The notes beneath the pieces are model-generated. The model did no database searches. It was given only the letters and a program-made list of their open reading frames with translations, and was not told where the DNA came from. Both the position numbers and the translations under genes were made by a program. Positions 1 to 10,949 of a stretch of DNA of 62,671 bases are shown here, piece by piece; the stretch's first letter is position 1; the number at the start of each line of letters is the position of its first letter. The DNA is taken from positions 2,646,955 through 2,709,625 of the forward strand of contig FN649746.1 of assembly GCA_000310025.1 (NCBI GenBank). The letters run 5' to 3'. This DNA comes from Ectocarpus siliculosus (taxonomy: Eukaryota; Sar; Phaeophyceae; Ectocarpales; Ectocarpaceae).

Positions 1-1289
1 CCGGCGTGCGTGCGCAGCCGCACCCAGTCCGAACGAAACAATACAGTCATGAGCACCGTGAGGACACGGCGTGTGCAAGAGGGATGGGAGAGCGGCACAA
101 CGGTTTGCAAAAGTTTGCAATATTCAACGAGACGTAACTAACTGTGAAACGTCTGACAGCAACATCGGCGTGTTGCGTGCAACAACAGCTGTACCGCATC
201 AGTGCAAAACAAACAAGACCGCCATGAGAGAACAAGCTGTTTGTGTTCAGCGACCAGCAGTCAAACGAATTAATTGTGCTGATTGCGCGACCTTCATGTG
301 AGAACGACGACACAACGAACGGTGCGCGCCGTTGCAATCGTTTTGTTTTGTGGTTTTCTTTACATACACATAAAATGTACCATAGACCGAATTGTATGAA
401 ACGAGAGAGTGTAGCTGGAACAACAACCACACCACAAGAAGGAGGTACTCCTTCGTGGTGCGACCCCAGGCCGCATCACCAGTGTGTGTGGCAGACATTT
501 GTACATGTGTGAGACCAAGCAGCCATGTGCGCCCCAGAGCAACATGTTGTGGACAAACCGAACACCGAGCAGGTGTTCCACGGGGAAACATTCGTGCGTG
601 TCAACTTGCTGATTTTTTTTTTTCGAACGAATAAGAAGCAGTGCTGCGTCGATCGCAACGGAACCAGACAGCAGTGCCATCCGACACACGACGCGCGCGC
701 ATGTCTCCGCGCGGACAGACAGCTTAGCACGGGCAAGACACATTAACTTGGAGTACGACGTCTAACCCCCCAAAAACTCGCACGCCGACCAACGGGCGCA
801 GTTGTCAGCAAGAAACAGTTATGTGTTTTCATTTTTTCTTTTTTCCCGAAACCTAATGTGCTACTGTATGCATATGTTCCGCAGAAATCAGTGATGCATG
901 TCCGCACAGAAGACCACCATGGTGGCAGTGTCCACGTCGAGAAAACAGCCAAACACCATCCTGCACGCGGCACACAGACGGACACCGATATGGCGGTGCA
1001 GACAAGACGGTTAGACTTTAGTGTCGCGAGACTTACCAGCGTAGTCTCTATATTTCGAAGGGCGTGAAGGAAGAATACTCGCACCACAAAGATTCGCACA
1101 AAACTTGTACACATGTTTGTTTGTTTTTTCATTGGCACGAAGCGAGCATCGCACCTCTGGTCTGTCGTGTGTTTAGTGAGCAGCGCTGTTGGATTAGGCG
1201 GCACTCAGATGTGGGTGGGCACTCCCCCTCATCGCAAAAGCACGTCCTCTAACAACGAGCCCTGCTCGCTCAACTCATGTGGTTGGGTC
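1..1289. other. No supported gene
   Basis: Only short open frames occur on both strands, none with consistent codon use, splice context or recognisable motif. No repeat structure was noticed apart from short A/T homopolymers near 615 and 835. Confidence 0.5.
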
Positions 1290-1463
1290 TTTGCGGTCAA
1301 AGACCCCCCCAAGGTCCAACGTAGCCCCCCCGCCGTGCCCGGCACCAGCGCGGTGTAGCACGGCGAAGCATAGGCCGCGATGGTCGCGTCCACGAACGTG
1401 GCCGTCTGGCGGTCAGGTTGAGGAGTGGGGGTAAAAGCGGGCCCACCGGTGAGCTCGCAGCCG
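1290..1463 (-). CDS. Possible isolated coding exon, unrecognised
   Basis: Reading the minus strand from a plausible acceptor (cccacag ending at 1464), a frame of about 55 codons shows strong G/C preference at third positions. It reads CELTGGPAFTPTP and later DATIAAYASPCYTALVPG. Such codon use is unlike the surrounding DNA and resembles the confirmed exons elsewhere in the window. The downstream boundary is unclear: several GT dinucleotides follow a G-run near 1325. No partner exon was found and the product is not recognised. It could be one exon of a gene whose other parts lie outside the window, or a pseudogene scrap. Confidence 0.35.
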
Positions 1464-1469
1464 CTGTGG

Positions 1470-4072
1470 GGCCGAGAGAACCACCGGCAACCAGTATTAC
1501 CTCTCAAGTATTTAGAATATTTCCTGTCTCCTCGATAGCTCCGGCGTACAGCAGTATTTCGGGAGAGAGAAAAAGGGTGTTGAACGAGGTAGAGTCATTT
1601 TCCAACATCCTTCATGGGATATCTGACTCCTCCAGATTTCGTTTTCGTTCCGAAATCTGGATTCGTCTCAAATCCGATTATTACTCCCAGAAATTCGTTC
1701 TGCCATGACCTGCGGTGTCTCACAACGTAAAAGGGTGGACACATGCTGCACAGCGGTGGAATACCGTGTGTGTCACGCAGTCTGCGTTTACAGCACTCGC
1801 CAGACTTTATTTGTGTACAATCTACACTACAAACACTGAGACACAAAAAAAGTAGCGTAGGAAATTCCTTTACTGCTGCGTTTGTCACGAGATTGAGGGT
1901 TAAAATATCGATGGTTTTACGACGCCCCCCCGCGTGCGTGCAAAGCAAGAGTGTGCACCAACGGGAGTTCGTCCATGCCCTCGTTGGCGAATAGTTTTCG
2001 TTCGTCTGTCTATCGTCCACGTCGAGATGGTTCGAAACTACTCTGTGAAAACGCTGTGCGTAGAAATATTTTGGTCAGGACGTCCGTCCTACACACCTTT
2101 CGGCACGAATCTCGGCACGAATAATGAGCGAACAACCGCGCGGTTGGTTGTATGTGGTGAAGGAGCTGCAGCAGAACAGCAGCACAAACTTTGGTACTCT
2201 GTCCTCAAGTGTGTAGATAGGTACTTTGAGATGCTTACCTGCGTAGGTTTTCGGGATCTGCGTTCCTCGTCGTGTTGCTTGCAGGGTGAATGATGAGGAG
2301 GAGTGATAAGTGATGATGAGTGGTGGCGTTGTGTGTGTACTGTTTGTACCTGCCAGAGGCTTGTACTTGTACGGCATCCGGATCTTTAGCAGATATCCGA
2401 AGTGTCGGAGACTCGGAGACCTAGGGTTTCTTCATATATATTCCGGTTCACAGCAGTGGCTGCATATGGCAATTAATTGCGGGCAACCAGCAACAAGCGG
2501 TTTCAGGCATTTTTTGTTCCGATTCGGCGTTTACATCATAACTTTTTCCTTACATAAATGATAGTATGACACAACGAGTACCTATCTATCTTGTGCAATA
2601 AGAAAAGAGTCTGTGTACTACTGCTTGCTGTGTATCTCATAGATAGATTAACAATGTGAGTCCAAACGTCAGGTTTTCGTCAGACCCTTACAACCCGACT
2701 CTTACATAATTCTCTCGACAATGAATGTGTACTCTCCAGACAGACCTGGTATGTATTTTGAACGACATCCATCCGCAAAAATGAAGAATTTGGCCGGACC
2801 ACCACACGGCCGGCACCCAAGTGGCGGCACCAACGGCAGTCGACCTGTCCACCACCATCATCCTCCCCAAAAATCTTCGGTCGCACAGGCCATGCGGGCG
2901 CACATCACTACCTAGTGTACATTGTTCCGGAGTCTGTTTTAGAGCCGTAAATGACGAATCGACCTGCCCTCCAAACCAACCCCCCCTAACATTCGCCAAC
3001 AGTCCCCTGTGTTTTGTTCTTTGAAAGATCTACAGCAGCAGCGTTTGGGTGTGAAACGAGTGGGGTCCTTGAGAGCTTGTGTTCCGGACGGCCGCGTACA
3101 CCGGTTCTAAATAGTGCGATGATGGACACTTGTGACGCAAGGCACAAATGTCCGGAGCGCTCGTCCCTGTGATGGGCACTGCATAATATAAGTGCTCGGA
3201 GGGGGGTCTCCCGAGAAGATGTAACCGTCTCTTGGGCTAATAATGGAAACCAATGGAAGAATTCCGATTGGCTACCATTCTTTGCGCAATGATGAAATGG
3301 TTCCTCCGCATGACAGCTTGCAGCGATCTCGCCCCCCAAGCTGTCAGTGACGTTTGTGGCCGGAAACTGAGCACGAAACATTTGTGAACGAACCCGACCT
3401 GAGCGCTATTGACCTGATATCACAACATCTTCTACTATGAGTCATGACTACTGCTGTACGTCTAGTCTGCGTGCACGCGTGCCTGACCGGATGATGGAGT
3501 ATCGCTGCTTGCTCGCTTGTGTTGATGATGGAACGTTTGGCACGTGTCTACAATCGAACTCGCAGAGACGAGCTATGATCTGGTCAGGTGAGAGTGTCTT
3601 TGCCTGGAATATCGTAGATTAGCCTTGTCTCTGTAAGACTTGACCATAAATTAAAGTGCCCGTAGTATAAGGCCTATCTATCTGTATCAAACTACAGCAG
3701 TAGTACATCATGTTATATATACAAGGGCTCCGGGCTTCGGGCGCAAAGGCGTAAGTAGTAGGCTTAAAGGGAAGGTGTGAAAACTGTTCACAACATGCCA
3801 AGGGCATGAAGCCGCAGGGTGACCGAATGAACGGTGTGAAGATGTTCGCGTTGTATTCGAGAAATAATGTGTCGTTCGCGGTGTAACATGAAGCCAAAAG
3901 AGTCGCGTGTACGTCAATTTTTGTCTAGCTTCGCCCGGTGCGGACGAAAAGGAGACGTAAGCTACGGTCGCCTCCCTATTCTTGCGCCGGTAAGAACGTA
4001 GTCATACTCTCAGGCAACGTTCTCTAAGTGGCTTTGCAGTGGCCAATTTCCTCCCCAAAGAGGCCCAAGAAA
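1470..4072. other. No supported gene
   Basis: Long stretch without convincing coding signal. The open frames between 2680 and 3390 overlap on both strands and have no splice-consistent continuation. I see no clear repeat or inverted terminal sequence here. Confidence 0.45.
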
Positions 4073-4430
4073 GAACGAACACTGCAATTGTTCGACGGTA
4101 TTGCCGGTAGTTGATGGTGTGTTGGCACCTAGCTCTCATATTCAAACTTCTTCAGTGTCGCGCCTTTATCTAATATCCCCCTCTAATGTTGTGGAGCTAT
4201 TATTCTTACTTCTTCACTGTCGTCCCGCTCGAATGGTCATATTCTAACTTCTTCAGTGTCGATCCGCTCTAATGTCGCGCCCTTCTCTAATGTCCCCCTC
4301 TAATGACGCCGATATGAGGTATCCCTCACATTGTGAAAGGAGCCGAACACCTACAACATTCAGACAAAGTAAGAACGAACACCGCACGCAATGGTTCGAC
4401 TGCGTTGCCGCTAGTTGACGGTGAAAGAGT
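4073..4430. repeat. Degenerate direct repeats
   Basis: A segment beginning agaacgaacac and continuing through a gttcgac/tagttga block occurs at about 4073-4130 and again at about 4371-4430. Between them the motif cttcttcagtgtcg recurs (about 4147, 4247), together with ccccctctaatg. This looks like an old tandem duplication with a ~300-bp period. Confidence 0.5.
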
Positions 4431-4923
4431 TGACGCCTACCGCCTCGGGTCATCGTTGCCCCTTACGGCCCTGCCTGGTGGTTATTGCCGATTACCACTG
4501 CGGAAGGTATGGTTTAGTTTGCAGCCTTGTACGCAGGTCTCGAGCTTCTCAATGTTGAAGTGCGACGGTGATGGCCGTGATGATGTCGGTGATGGTGCAG
4601 GCGGTAGGGTGCCTGCGCTGGCGGCAGAATGCAATTATTGGGGAGATTGATGTAAGAGCGTGTACGTGTCATAATACCGTATAACGTAATTTTAAAGCAG
4701 AAGAAAGAGGTTGTTGGGGAGGAGGTAATGTGGAGGCATTAATAATGTGGATATTTATCTGAGCATCAAAAATTCGTTTAGCTGCGATGATTTCTTCGAC
4801 ACGGAATAGTTCTCGTAATGTTGTTGGAGGTCGAATATGCGGTGGTAAGCACGTCCATGCACGGTGAGCATTGAAGGGGCTGGCGGTTCAGTCCATGTCT
4901 TAATTTTTTAATATCGCCTGCGC

Positions 4924-5649
4924 CTAATGCAGTAAATCCGAAAAGCCCGTTGTACCTTCTTTGAGCAGAAATGAAATTAGACGTTTCAAACAGCGCCATG
5001 AGAAGGTGGGGGATAGATTTGAGAGGATGGATACACGACTTGCCTTTGTCACAACAATTTTGTTTCTTTTCTTATTTCCAAAGTTGAGCATTGCAGTGAG
5101 AACAGTGATATTTTGTGGATCATCCAAATCCGTGTGTTTTAGCTCGAAAGGTGCCGAGGGGAAGTCGAATGATTGCGAGTCAATGTCTTGCACTCCAAGG
5201 CAGATTTGGTTATTATCATCACCGCGATGGCTGTCTAGACTAGGTGCCGGTAACCTTGGTGCACGATTCCTCATATGGCTAAAATGTTGACGTATCATAT
5301 CGAGTTCAGGGTCTGAATCGTGTGGTGTGTTATTGTTTGCATTGCGACGTCGACGTTCCGCTAAGATTTCAGCTTGCGCGTTATCCGGACAGCTTTGTGG
5401 TGTTCGAGTTTCAGGCGTCGTTCGGGGTTGGGTGAGCGATCTTCGTTGGGTGTTTCGACGAGCTGAAGTTATTCGTCGAGTTGGAGTTGTTTGTACGTTC
5501 TTTGAAGAAGTCTTCCTCTTGCTGGGTGTGGAACGTTGGTGTGGATTGTGACGTGCAGTATGTGATCGTGTTTGGCGATTTTGAGATGCGGCTGCTGAAT
5601 GAGTTACCCAATGAATTGGCGTCGGCCGACATCGATGATTGTCAGACAT
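4924..5649 (-). CDS. Hypothetical Arg/Ser/Asn-rich protein, 241 aa
   Basis: An uninterrupted 241-codon frame starts at the ATG at 5649. Residues 1-130 are low-complexity and basic (many R, N, T, S, Q), including a run of four arginines. The second half is more ordinary and contains an acidic stretch (HDSDPELD, then ELKHTDLDDPQN) and a basic patch (GNKKRNKIVV). Just past the stop another frame continues with similar composition to about 4778, which suggests a frameshift near 4950. I do not recognise a family. A basic, low-complexity N-terminus is common in Gag-like proteins of retroelements, but no other retroelement part adjoins. It may be a gene fragment or chance. Confidence 0.35.
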   Translation of the reverse strand: MSDNHRCRPTPIHWVTHSAAASQNRQTRSHTARHNPHQRSTPSKRKTSSKNVQTTPTRRITSARRNTQRRSLTQPRTTPETRTPQSCPDNAQAEILAERRRRNANNNTPHDSDPELDMIRQHFSHMRNRAPRLPAPSLDSHRGDDNNQICLGVQDIDSQSFDFPSAPFELKHTDLDDPQNITVLTAMLNFGNKKRNKIVVTKASRVSILSNLSPTFSWRCLKRLISFLLKEGTTGFSDLLH

Positions 5650-5765
5650 GGGGTGATATCTTTACAGTACTGATAGTTGGCGAAAGCCAGTTGAAGGTGG
5701 CAACAATGTGCCTTGAATAACTTGAGATGTTTACTTTTTTCTGAAATGGAAACACGCGTCTTACT

Positions 5766-7026
5766 TTAGAGGTCGGCGTGGGTAGTTCCCAGGTCGCGGT
5801 GCTCGTCGGTCTTGTTGAGGATCTCGTTGATGGTCTGGTCCCACAGGCGGCGGGCGCACTGGTAGTGCAGCGGCGGGGAGTCTCAATCATTGATGATCAG
5901 GTCGTCCTCGACGATCTCGCCCGTGCACCCGTTGGCCAGGTCTTGCTCGTTAGCCGCTGCTTCGGACCACTCGCAGTGCACCTTTGCAGTGGATATCCGA
6001 TGGGTGGCAGGGGGAAATGTAAGGAATAATTTCACATGGTTTTTCTATATAAAATGATATTTTTAGTTATGACGTCGACGGTTGAACTCGGTGTACTGAA
6101 ACGGGAAAATATAATGAACAAATGTCACATGGTTTCCCCATACTAAAAAATGTTAATAATTTTAAGACGTCGACCCGTGAACACGGTGTACTTTTGTGAC
6201 ATATGGGTAACTAATTTACAGCAACAGCAGTTGGATGCACCGCGCACCCATATCTAGGTAACTACGAACACACACGACTGGTCACTACACAATCACGTTC
6301 CGACGTAAACGGGTGTACACATGATTTACCCCGATAAGGCTGGCGGGGGTGACGCTGACGTACGTGCTTGAACTTCTTGCCGTCCGAAGGCTTGGCACGA
6401 GCGCAAAGACGCCACACCGCGTGGATATTTTTCCACTCTGACAACAACAGCAAGCAAGAAGGGCATTAGGTGGAGAGATTTAGCGGTTGCGGTTGCGATG
6501 CAGTTTCATGTCAGGCCTTCATGCAACACCTGAACAACATTCGGGCACACATCAGGCGGAAATTACTTGATACAATCAAAGAGAGAACTTTCTTTTACCT
6601 TTTTGTAGCCGCGGCTGTTGACCTAGTCGGTTGGGATCCCGAGCGAAGGAGTACCTCCCACCGGGGCGAGGCAGAGTTGGCACGGCTTGGGGTACGTTGT
6701 CGAGTGGGTGAGGATGGTGCAGGATACGCTACAACTGTCCTCGTCGCGGTTGTTGTAACGGTCGCAAGGGGCAAACTTGCCTTTACCGTCGCGCTTGTTT
6801 ACGAGCTTGAGGTGACCGCCGTCGCAGTCGGGCCTGGGGCAAGGTCAGTTGGGGTCGCCTTGTTGTACAGGGCGGAGGTACACTCCACTACGACTCGCTG
6901 ACTAGGTGGACTTACACTTTGCTGGGGAGCTACGGGAGAGGGCGTTCATGTTGTGTTGCAGCTGAAGGTCGATGCGTGGATGAGAGGAGAGGATGTCGGA
7001 AGTGAGAGTGACCGGGATGTGCACTC
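5766..7026 (-). pseudogene. Spliced Cys-containing gene remnant with a nonsense codon
   Basis: Four minus-strand blocks splice in consistent phase: about 7026-6918, 6833-6655, 6437-6364 and 5981-5766, ending with TAA at 5768-5766. Donors are GTGTAAGT, GTACTC and GTACGT, and all acceptors are AG. Codons are rich in third-position G/C. The second block has several cysteines (CDRYNNRDEDSCSVSC, KPCQLC). The last two read AVWRLCARAKPSDG and HCEWSEAAANEQDLANGC, ending NKTDEHRDLGTTHADL. A TGA at 5885-5883 interrupts the last exon, so this copy is probably not functional unless the base is a sequencing error. A second coding-like frame (ECTSALYNKATPTDLA) lies inside the 84-bp first intron, so a frameshift is an alternative to that intron. 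The 5' end runs into a repeat tract at about 7026. Family not recognised. Confidence 0.6.
6032..6200. repeat. Two-copy 93-bp direct repeat
   Basis: tcacatggttt at 6032 and 6125 begins two diverged copies, each ending in a gacgtcgac ... cacggtgtact or ctcggtgtact block. It lies in the last intron of the minus-strand gene remnant. Confidence 0.6.
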
Positions 7027-7387
7027 TTTCATTCACTACACAGACTTCTGAAAGACTTCCAGCAAATACTCTAACTGCGCTGACTACGTAACTTCCAACA
7101 ATTATCCCCATGAGATGATTTACACAACCCAGAACGTTCACTCTGCACAGACTAACTTCTGACTAATCTCCCGGCAGATATTCTAACTTCTGACTAACTT
7201 CCAGCAGTTATCCCATGAAATGGTGTACACAACCCAGAACGTTCACTCTGCACATACTAACTTCTGACTAAACTTCCAGCATATATTCTAACTTCTGACC
7301 AACTTCCAGCAAATATTCTAACTTCTGACACACTTCCAGTAATTATCCCATGAAATGGTTTACACAACCCTTAACGTTCACTCTGCA

Positions 7388-7608
7388 TACCGTATATGAC
7401 ACAAGATAACACACCCCCTGGACCGATTTTCAAAGCTCGATTACTCCACGACGAAGAGGATGCATAAATGAAACAATACGTTTTCGAACAGCTCTCGACA
7501 AAACGGTTCCAACGCCGCCGTTTTCGGCGCTGTGACTCTTCCTGCTATTGGGAAATCGAACTTTGAAAATCGGCCAAGGGGGTGTGTTATCTTGTGTCAT
7601 ATACGGTA
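7388..7608. mobile_element. 221-bp MITE with ~56-bp terminal inverted repeats
   Basis: Both ends carry nearly identical inverted repeats, starting taccgtatatgacacaagat on the left with its reverse complement at 7589-7608. The match continues inward through the acacacccc and gattttcaaag blocks with a few mismatches. The outermost TA at each end fits a TA target duplication, as for Tc1/mariner-like and some other DNA transposons. There is no coding capacity, so it depends on a transposase from elsewhere. It is inserted in the 7.0-8.2 kb repeat tract. Confidence 0.85.
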
Positions 7609-7629
7609 GATGAACTTCTGACTAAGCTT

Positions 7630-8035
7630 CACACCCTGTACAGATAGATTATTTGGTATTTGTCTGGCAGGCAAATACTTTCTTGAGAACCTGCACAAAT
7701 ATTTGCCTGTAGGCAAATTCTTTCTTGAGAACCTGCGCAAATATTTGCCTTCAGGCAAATGCTTTCTTGAGAACCTGCGCAAATATTTGCCTGCAGGCAA
7801 ATGCTTTCTTGAGAACCTGCGCAAATATTTGCCTGCAGGCAAATACTTTCTTGAGAACCTCACGCAAATATTTGTCTGCAGGCAAATACTCTCCTGAGAA
7901 CCTGCACAAATATTTGCCTGCAGGCAAATACTCTCCTGAGAACCTGCGCAAATATTTGTCTGGAGGCAAATACTGCCCTGGACAAATACACGCAACTATT
8001 ATTTGTATTTGTTATTTGTATTTGTACAGGGTGTG
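7630..8035. mobile_element. 406-bp element: terminal repeats around a 42-bp palindromic array
   Basis: The 13-base end cacaccctgtaca (7630-7642) is matched by its exact reverse complement at 8023-8035. Inside are about seven and a half copies of a 42-bp unit, each carrying the near-perfect palindrome tatttgcctgcaggcaaata joined by a cttgagaacctgc linker. Because 42 is a multiple of three, the array is open in several frames, and those frames are not genes. The structure resembles a nonautonomous DNA transposon whose centre expanded as a minisatellite. No clear target duplication could be fixed. Confidence 0.7.
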
Positions 8036-8170
8036 CTAAACTTCCAACCCTTATTCTAACCTCTGACTATTGTAACTTCCAGCAATTATTCCACACAACC
8101 CAGAACGTTCACTGTGCGCAGACTAAATTCTGACTGACTTCCACCAATTACTCCATGAAACGGTGTGATA

Positions 8171-8764
8171 TCACGAAAAGTTTATCTTTCTTGTTTAACT
8201 GTACATATACGATGTAGCGCAGTCTACAGCAGCACCTTCAATACAACAACAGCAGGACAACAACAGCAGTGTTCACAGTATTACAGAAAACATATGCCTA
8301 CAACCTTGCAGCACTAGTAGCAATTGATGATGCCGTAAGATTTGCGTGCATGTTCAAGCTCAAAACAAAGCAAGTTAAGTCTAAAGTTGTGGCGTACCAC
8401 AACAACGATCAATCTACATTTATTTGTCAAATCTTCCTTGCTACATACAGCTGCAGAATAGTGCAACTTGGAGGGTGTGTGTGGCATATATATACGTACG
8501 TAACCACCCGTGCGGTGACAATACACGATGCACATACATACTCCAGTTCGCGTTGCTTCCGCTAGAGAAGGCGACAGGATGCATGCATGTACCTACAACG
8601 CATACCATATAATAGTACGGACAGTCTGTCGATATCTATCTACAGATGAGGCGATGCGGCAAAAAAAAGTCTGTGCGAGGTACTGCATGTATGCTTGTAC
8701 TTCAAGTATGTGTCATGATTTATGAGTTGACGTTCTCCGAAATCTCGTCCAATGAGCTGCGTGA
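8171..8764. other. No supported gene
   Basis: Short overlapping frames only. The segment contains CAA/CAG-rich microsatellite-like words near 8230-8270. Confidence 0.5.
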
Positions 8765-8799
8765 TTCTTTAGAGATCACAGTCCCTTGAAGTCCCTTCC

Positions 8800-9150
8800 G
8801 TAGACGCGCCCGGATGCACGATATTTAGCCGTACTTCACGATGCTGTAACTCGGCTCGCCCTTGGAGTCTAGAGCTCGCGACAGGGGCGCTGTGATCGTG
8901 AGAGTGGCACGCCCACGTCGGCGAAGACGGCCGAAAAAATGTTTGAACCCCATTTAAAACAATTAAAACCGTTTTTCCGCACCGCAACGTCTAGCTCAAT
9001 GACTGAAATAGTGGTTGCGTGCGTTCACCGTGCTGTAACTCTACTACTCGCCTTAGGAGTTTCGAGCTCGCGACAGGGGCTATGCTATCCAGAGACTGGC
9101 CCGCTGCAGCGGGCAACAGCCGGCGAAAATGAAAGTCTCAAGGCGACCGC
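8800..9150. repeat. Two-copy direct repeat
   Basis: A block containing tgctgtaact, then a cgcc/tagg/agag segment and gagctcgcgacaggggc, occurs at about 8840-8895 and again at about 9030-9085. A ggcga block follows each copy, as in cggcgaagacgg and cggcgaaaatg. This is an old duplication with a ~190-bp period and no coding signal. Confidence 0.55.
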
Positions 9151-9194
9151 GAACTGATGCACCGAAAAAAAACGTCTTGCTTTTAGATTGCAAC

Positions 9195-9330
9195 AATGGT
9201 TGAACTCTGTACTCCTAAACAATAGATTATCTGTCTTGAAAAGGACATTATAGCGGCAAATAACCCTAACGCTAACCCTAACCCTAACCCCAAGCCCACG
9301 CGATACGTACCAGGCGATCTATAGATATCT
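9195..9330. repeat. Telomere-like dispersed repeat, copy 1
   Basis: A block reading gtactcctaaacaatagatta then ctaaccctaaccctaacccc at 9260-9295 matches a second copy at about 24205-24325, including the flanking cacgcgatac/cacacgatat sequence. The CCCTAA words match the TTAGGG-type telomere motif. Because the whole flanking block is shared with the 24-kb copy, this is a dispersed element containing telomere-like words and not a chromosome end. Confidence 0.65.
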
Positions 9331-9442
9331 CAGCCAAAGCTGTGACTATTCTCGAAGGTCGAACAGCTGATTCGCCTTCGTTCGGGAAGCGGACTGCCCA
9401 AAAGGCCGAAAAAGACAAGCTTACTGTTTTCTTTTATAAGTG

Positions 9443-10930
9443 GCTTGATCATTATCGGTTTCTAGATCACCAAGGAGAAGGTAGGAACCGGCGCTGAAAA
9501 GCCGCACAATCCTCGCGCTTGATTCCCCCTCAAAAAAATTACTTTTTTCTCTCTCCGCATGCAAGTCAACAATATCCAGTCGGGGGGTAACCGTCTACTG
9601 CTACTGCACGCAGGGGTCTGGAGTGACCAAATGGTGCTTGACCACCCTACTGTACACCCAAGATAACTCTAGAAACATTGCCAAAGGAAATGAGGACGTA
9701 CCCGTTTCCGTTCCCCCACCTTCGAAAGAAAAGGGATGGGTGGGCGGGAAAAATGCACTACTTCCTGGGGCCACCTGTTCTATTTGCCAGTGCCTCAATC
9801 CTTGGGCGTGTCCACGAAGTCCGAGGTCGTCTCTCGCGGTCACAAGCGCTACGACTTACGACACCGGTGCACGTGTGATCTCCTCTAGTGTCCAGAATTG
9901 TTTGGGGAGCACGCGAAGTCTATTTACTTATACCAACCCCAGACTTCCAACAATGCTTTTTGATTTTTGTGGTTTCAACAAACGACAGTTTATTCCGTCT
10001 CCGACAACCAGACTTTGTTTTCTTTGTTGCTCTCTTTCGAGTTGCTTGATCATTATCGGTTTCTAGATATCCAAGGATAGAGATATTGAAGGCGTAAGAA
10101 CCGGCGCTGAAAAACCACACAATCCTCGCGCCTGATTCCCCCTCAAAAACTGTCTCTTCCTCTCTCTCCGCACGCAAGTAGAATATATCCAGCCGGGGGG
10201 GAACCGGCTACTGCTACTGCACGCAGGGGTCTGGAGTGACCGAGTCCCCAAATGGTGCTTGACCATTCAAGTACACGCTACTGTACACCCAAGATAACTC
10301 TAGAAACATCACCAAAGGAAATGAGGACTTCGTACCCGTTTCCGTTCCCCCACTTTCGAAAGAAAAGGGATGGGTGGGCGGGAAAAATGCTCTACTTCCT
10401 GGGGCCACCTGTTCTATTTGCCAGTGCCTCAATCCTTGGGCGTGTCCACGTACTCCGAGGTCGTCTCTCGCGGTCACAAGCGCTACGACTTACGACACCG
10501 GTGCACGTGTGATCTCCTCTAGTGTCCAGAAATGTTTGGGGGGCACGCGAAGTCTATTCTACGTATACCACCTTTTCAACTCTTGCCGTTTCAACAAACG
10601 ATACAGTTTATTCCGTCTTTGACAACAAACTTTGTTTTTTGTGCTGCTTTCTTTCGATTATTGTCGGTTTCTAGATACATCCACGGATAGAAAGATTGAA
10701 GGCGTGAGAACCGGACCTGAAAAACCACACAATCCTCGCGCTGATTCCCCCTCAAAAACTGTCTCTTCCTCTCTCTCCGCACGCAAGTCAACTATATCCA
10801 GCTGGGGAAAACCGGCTACTGCTACTGCACGCAGGGGTCTGGAGTGACCGAGTCCCCAAATGGTGCTTGGCCATTCAACTACACCCAAGTCGAGGTCTAT
10901 CCCAGGCTACTGCCCACGTGCAGTCAAGCA
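9443..10930. repeat. ~600-bp tandem repeats left of the tyrosine-recombinase element
   Basis: Two full units and a third partial one start at about 9443, 10046 and 10655. Each has an atcctcgcg...ccccctcaaaaa block, then gctactgctactgcacgcag, a gatgggtgggcgggaaaaatg block and cctggggccacctgttctat. The third stops after the first block at about 10900. The missing latter half reappears at 12450-12720 beyond the recombinase element. This arrangement resembles the split direct repeats of Ngaro/DIRS-type elements (see Findings). Open frames in it are short and not conserved between units. Confidence 0.8.
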
Positions 10931-10949
10931 TATTACTGCCCACGCGAAG

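Larger units (their letters stand above)
7025..8170. repeat. Degenerate tandem-repeat tract
   Basis: The words cccagaacgttcactctgca, aacttctgactaa, cttccagcaa and tatcccatgaaatggt recur in order from about 7025 to 7390 and again from 8036 to 8170. They form irregular units of roughly 100 bp. Two transposon-like insertions (7388-7608 and 7630-8035) split the tract, so the repeat predates both. The left edge meets the 5' end of the minus-strand gene remnant. Confidence 0.7.

Noticed and set aside
4500-4640. Minus-strand fragment with a possible acceptor and FNIEKLETCVQGCK-like reading
   Set aside because: No partner exon, donor or homologous family was found. It is too short to support.
5883-5885. 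TGA read as selenocysteine
   Set aside because: No SECIS-like structure was identified and the family is unknown. A nonsense change or sequencing error is simpler.
7660-7970. Regularly spaced repeats as a CRISPR array
   Set aside because: The unit is wholly repetitive with no unique spacers, and the setting is eukaryotic.
7725-8039. Open frames over ~100 codons on both strands
   Set aside because: They come from the 42-bp palindromic array. The period is a multiple of three, so all frames stay open.
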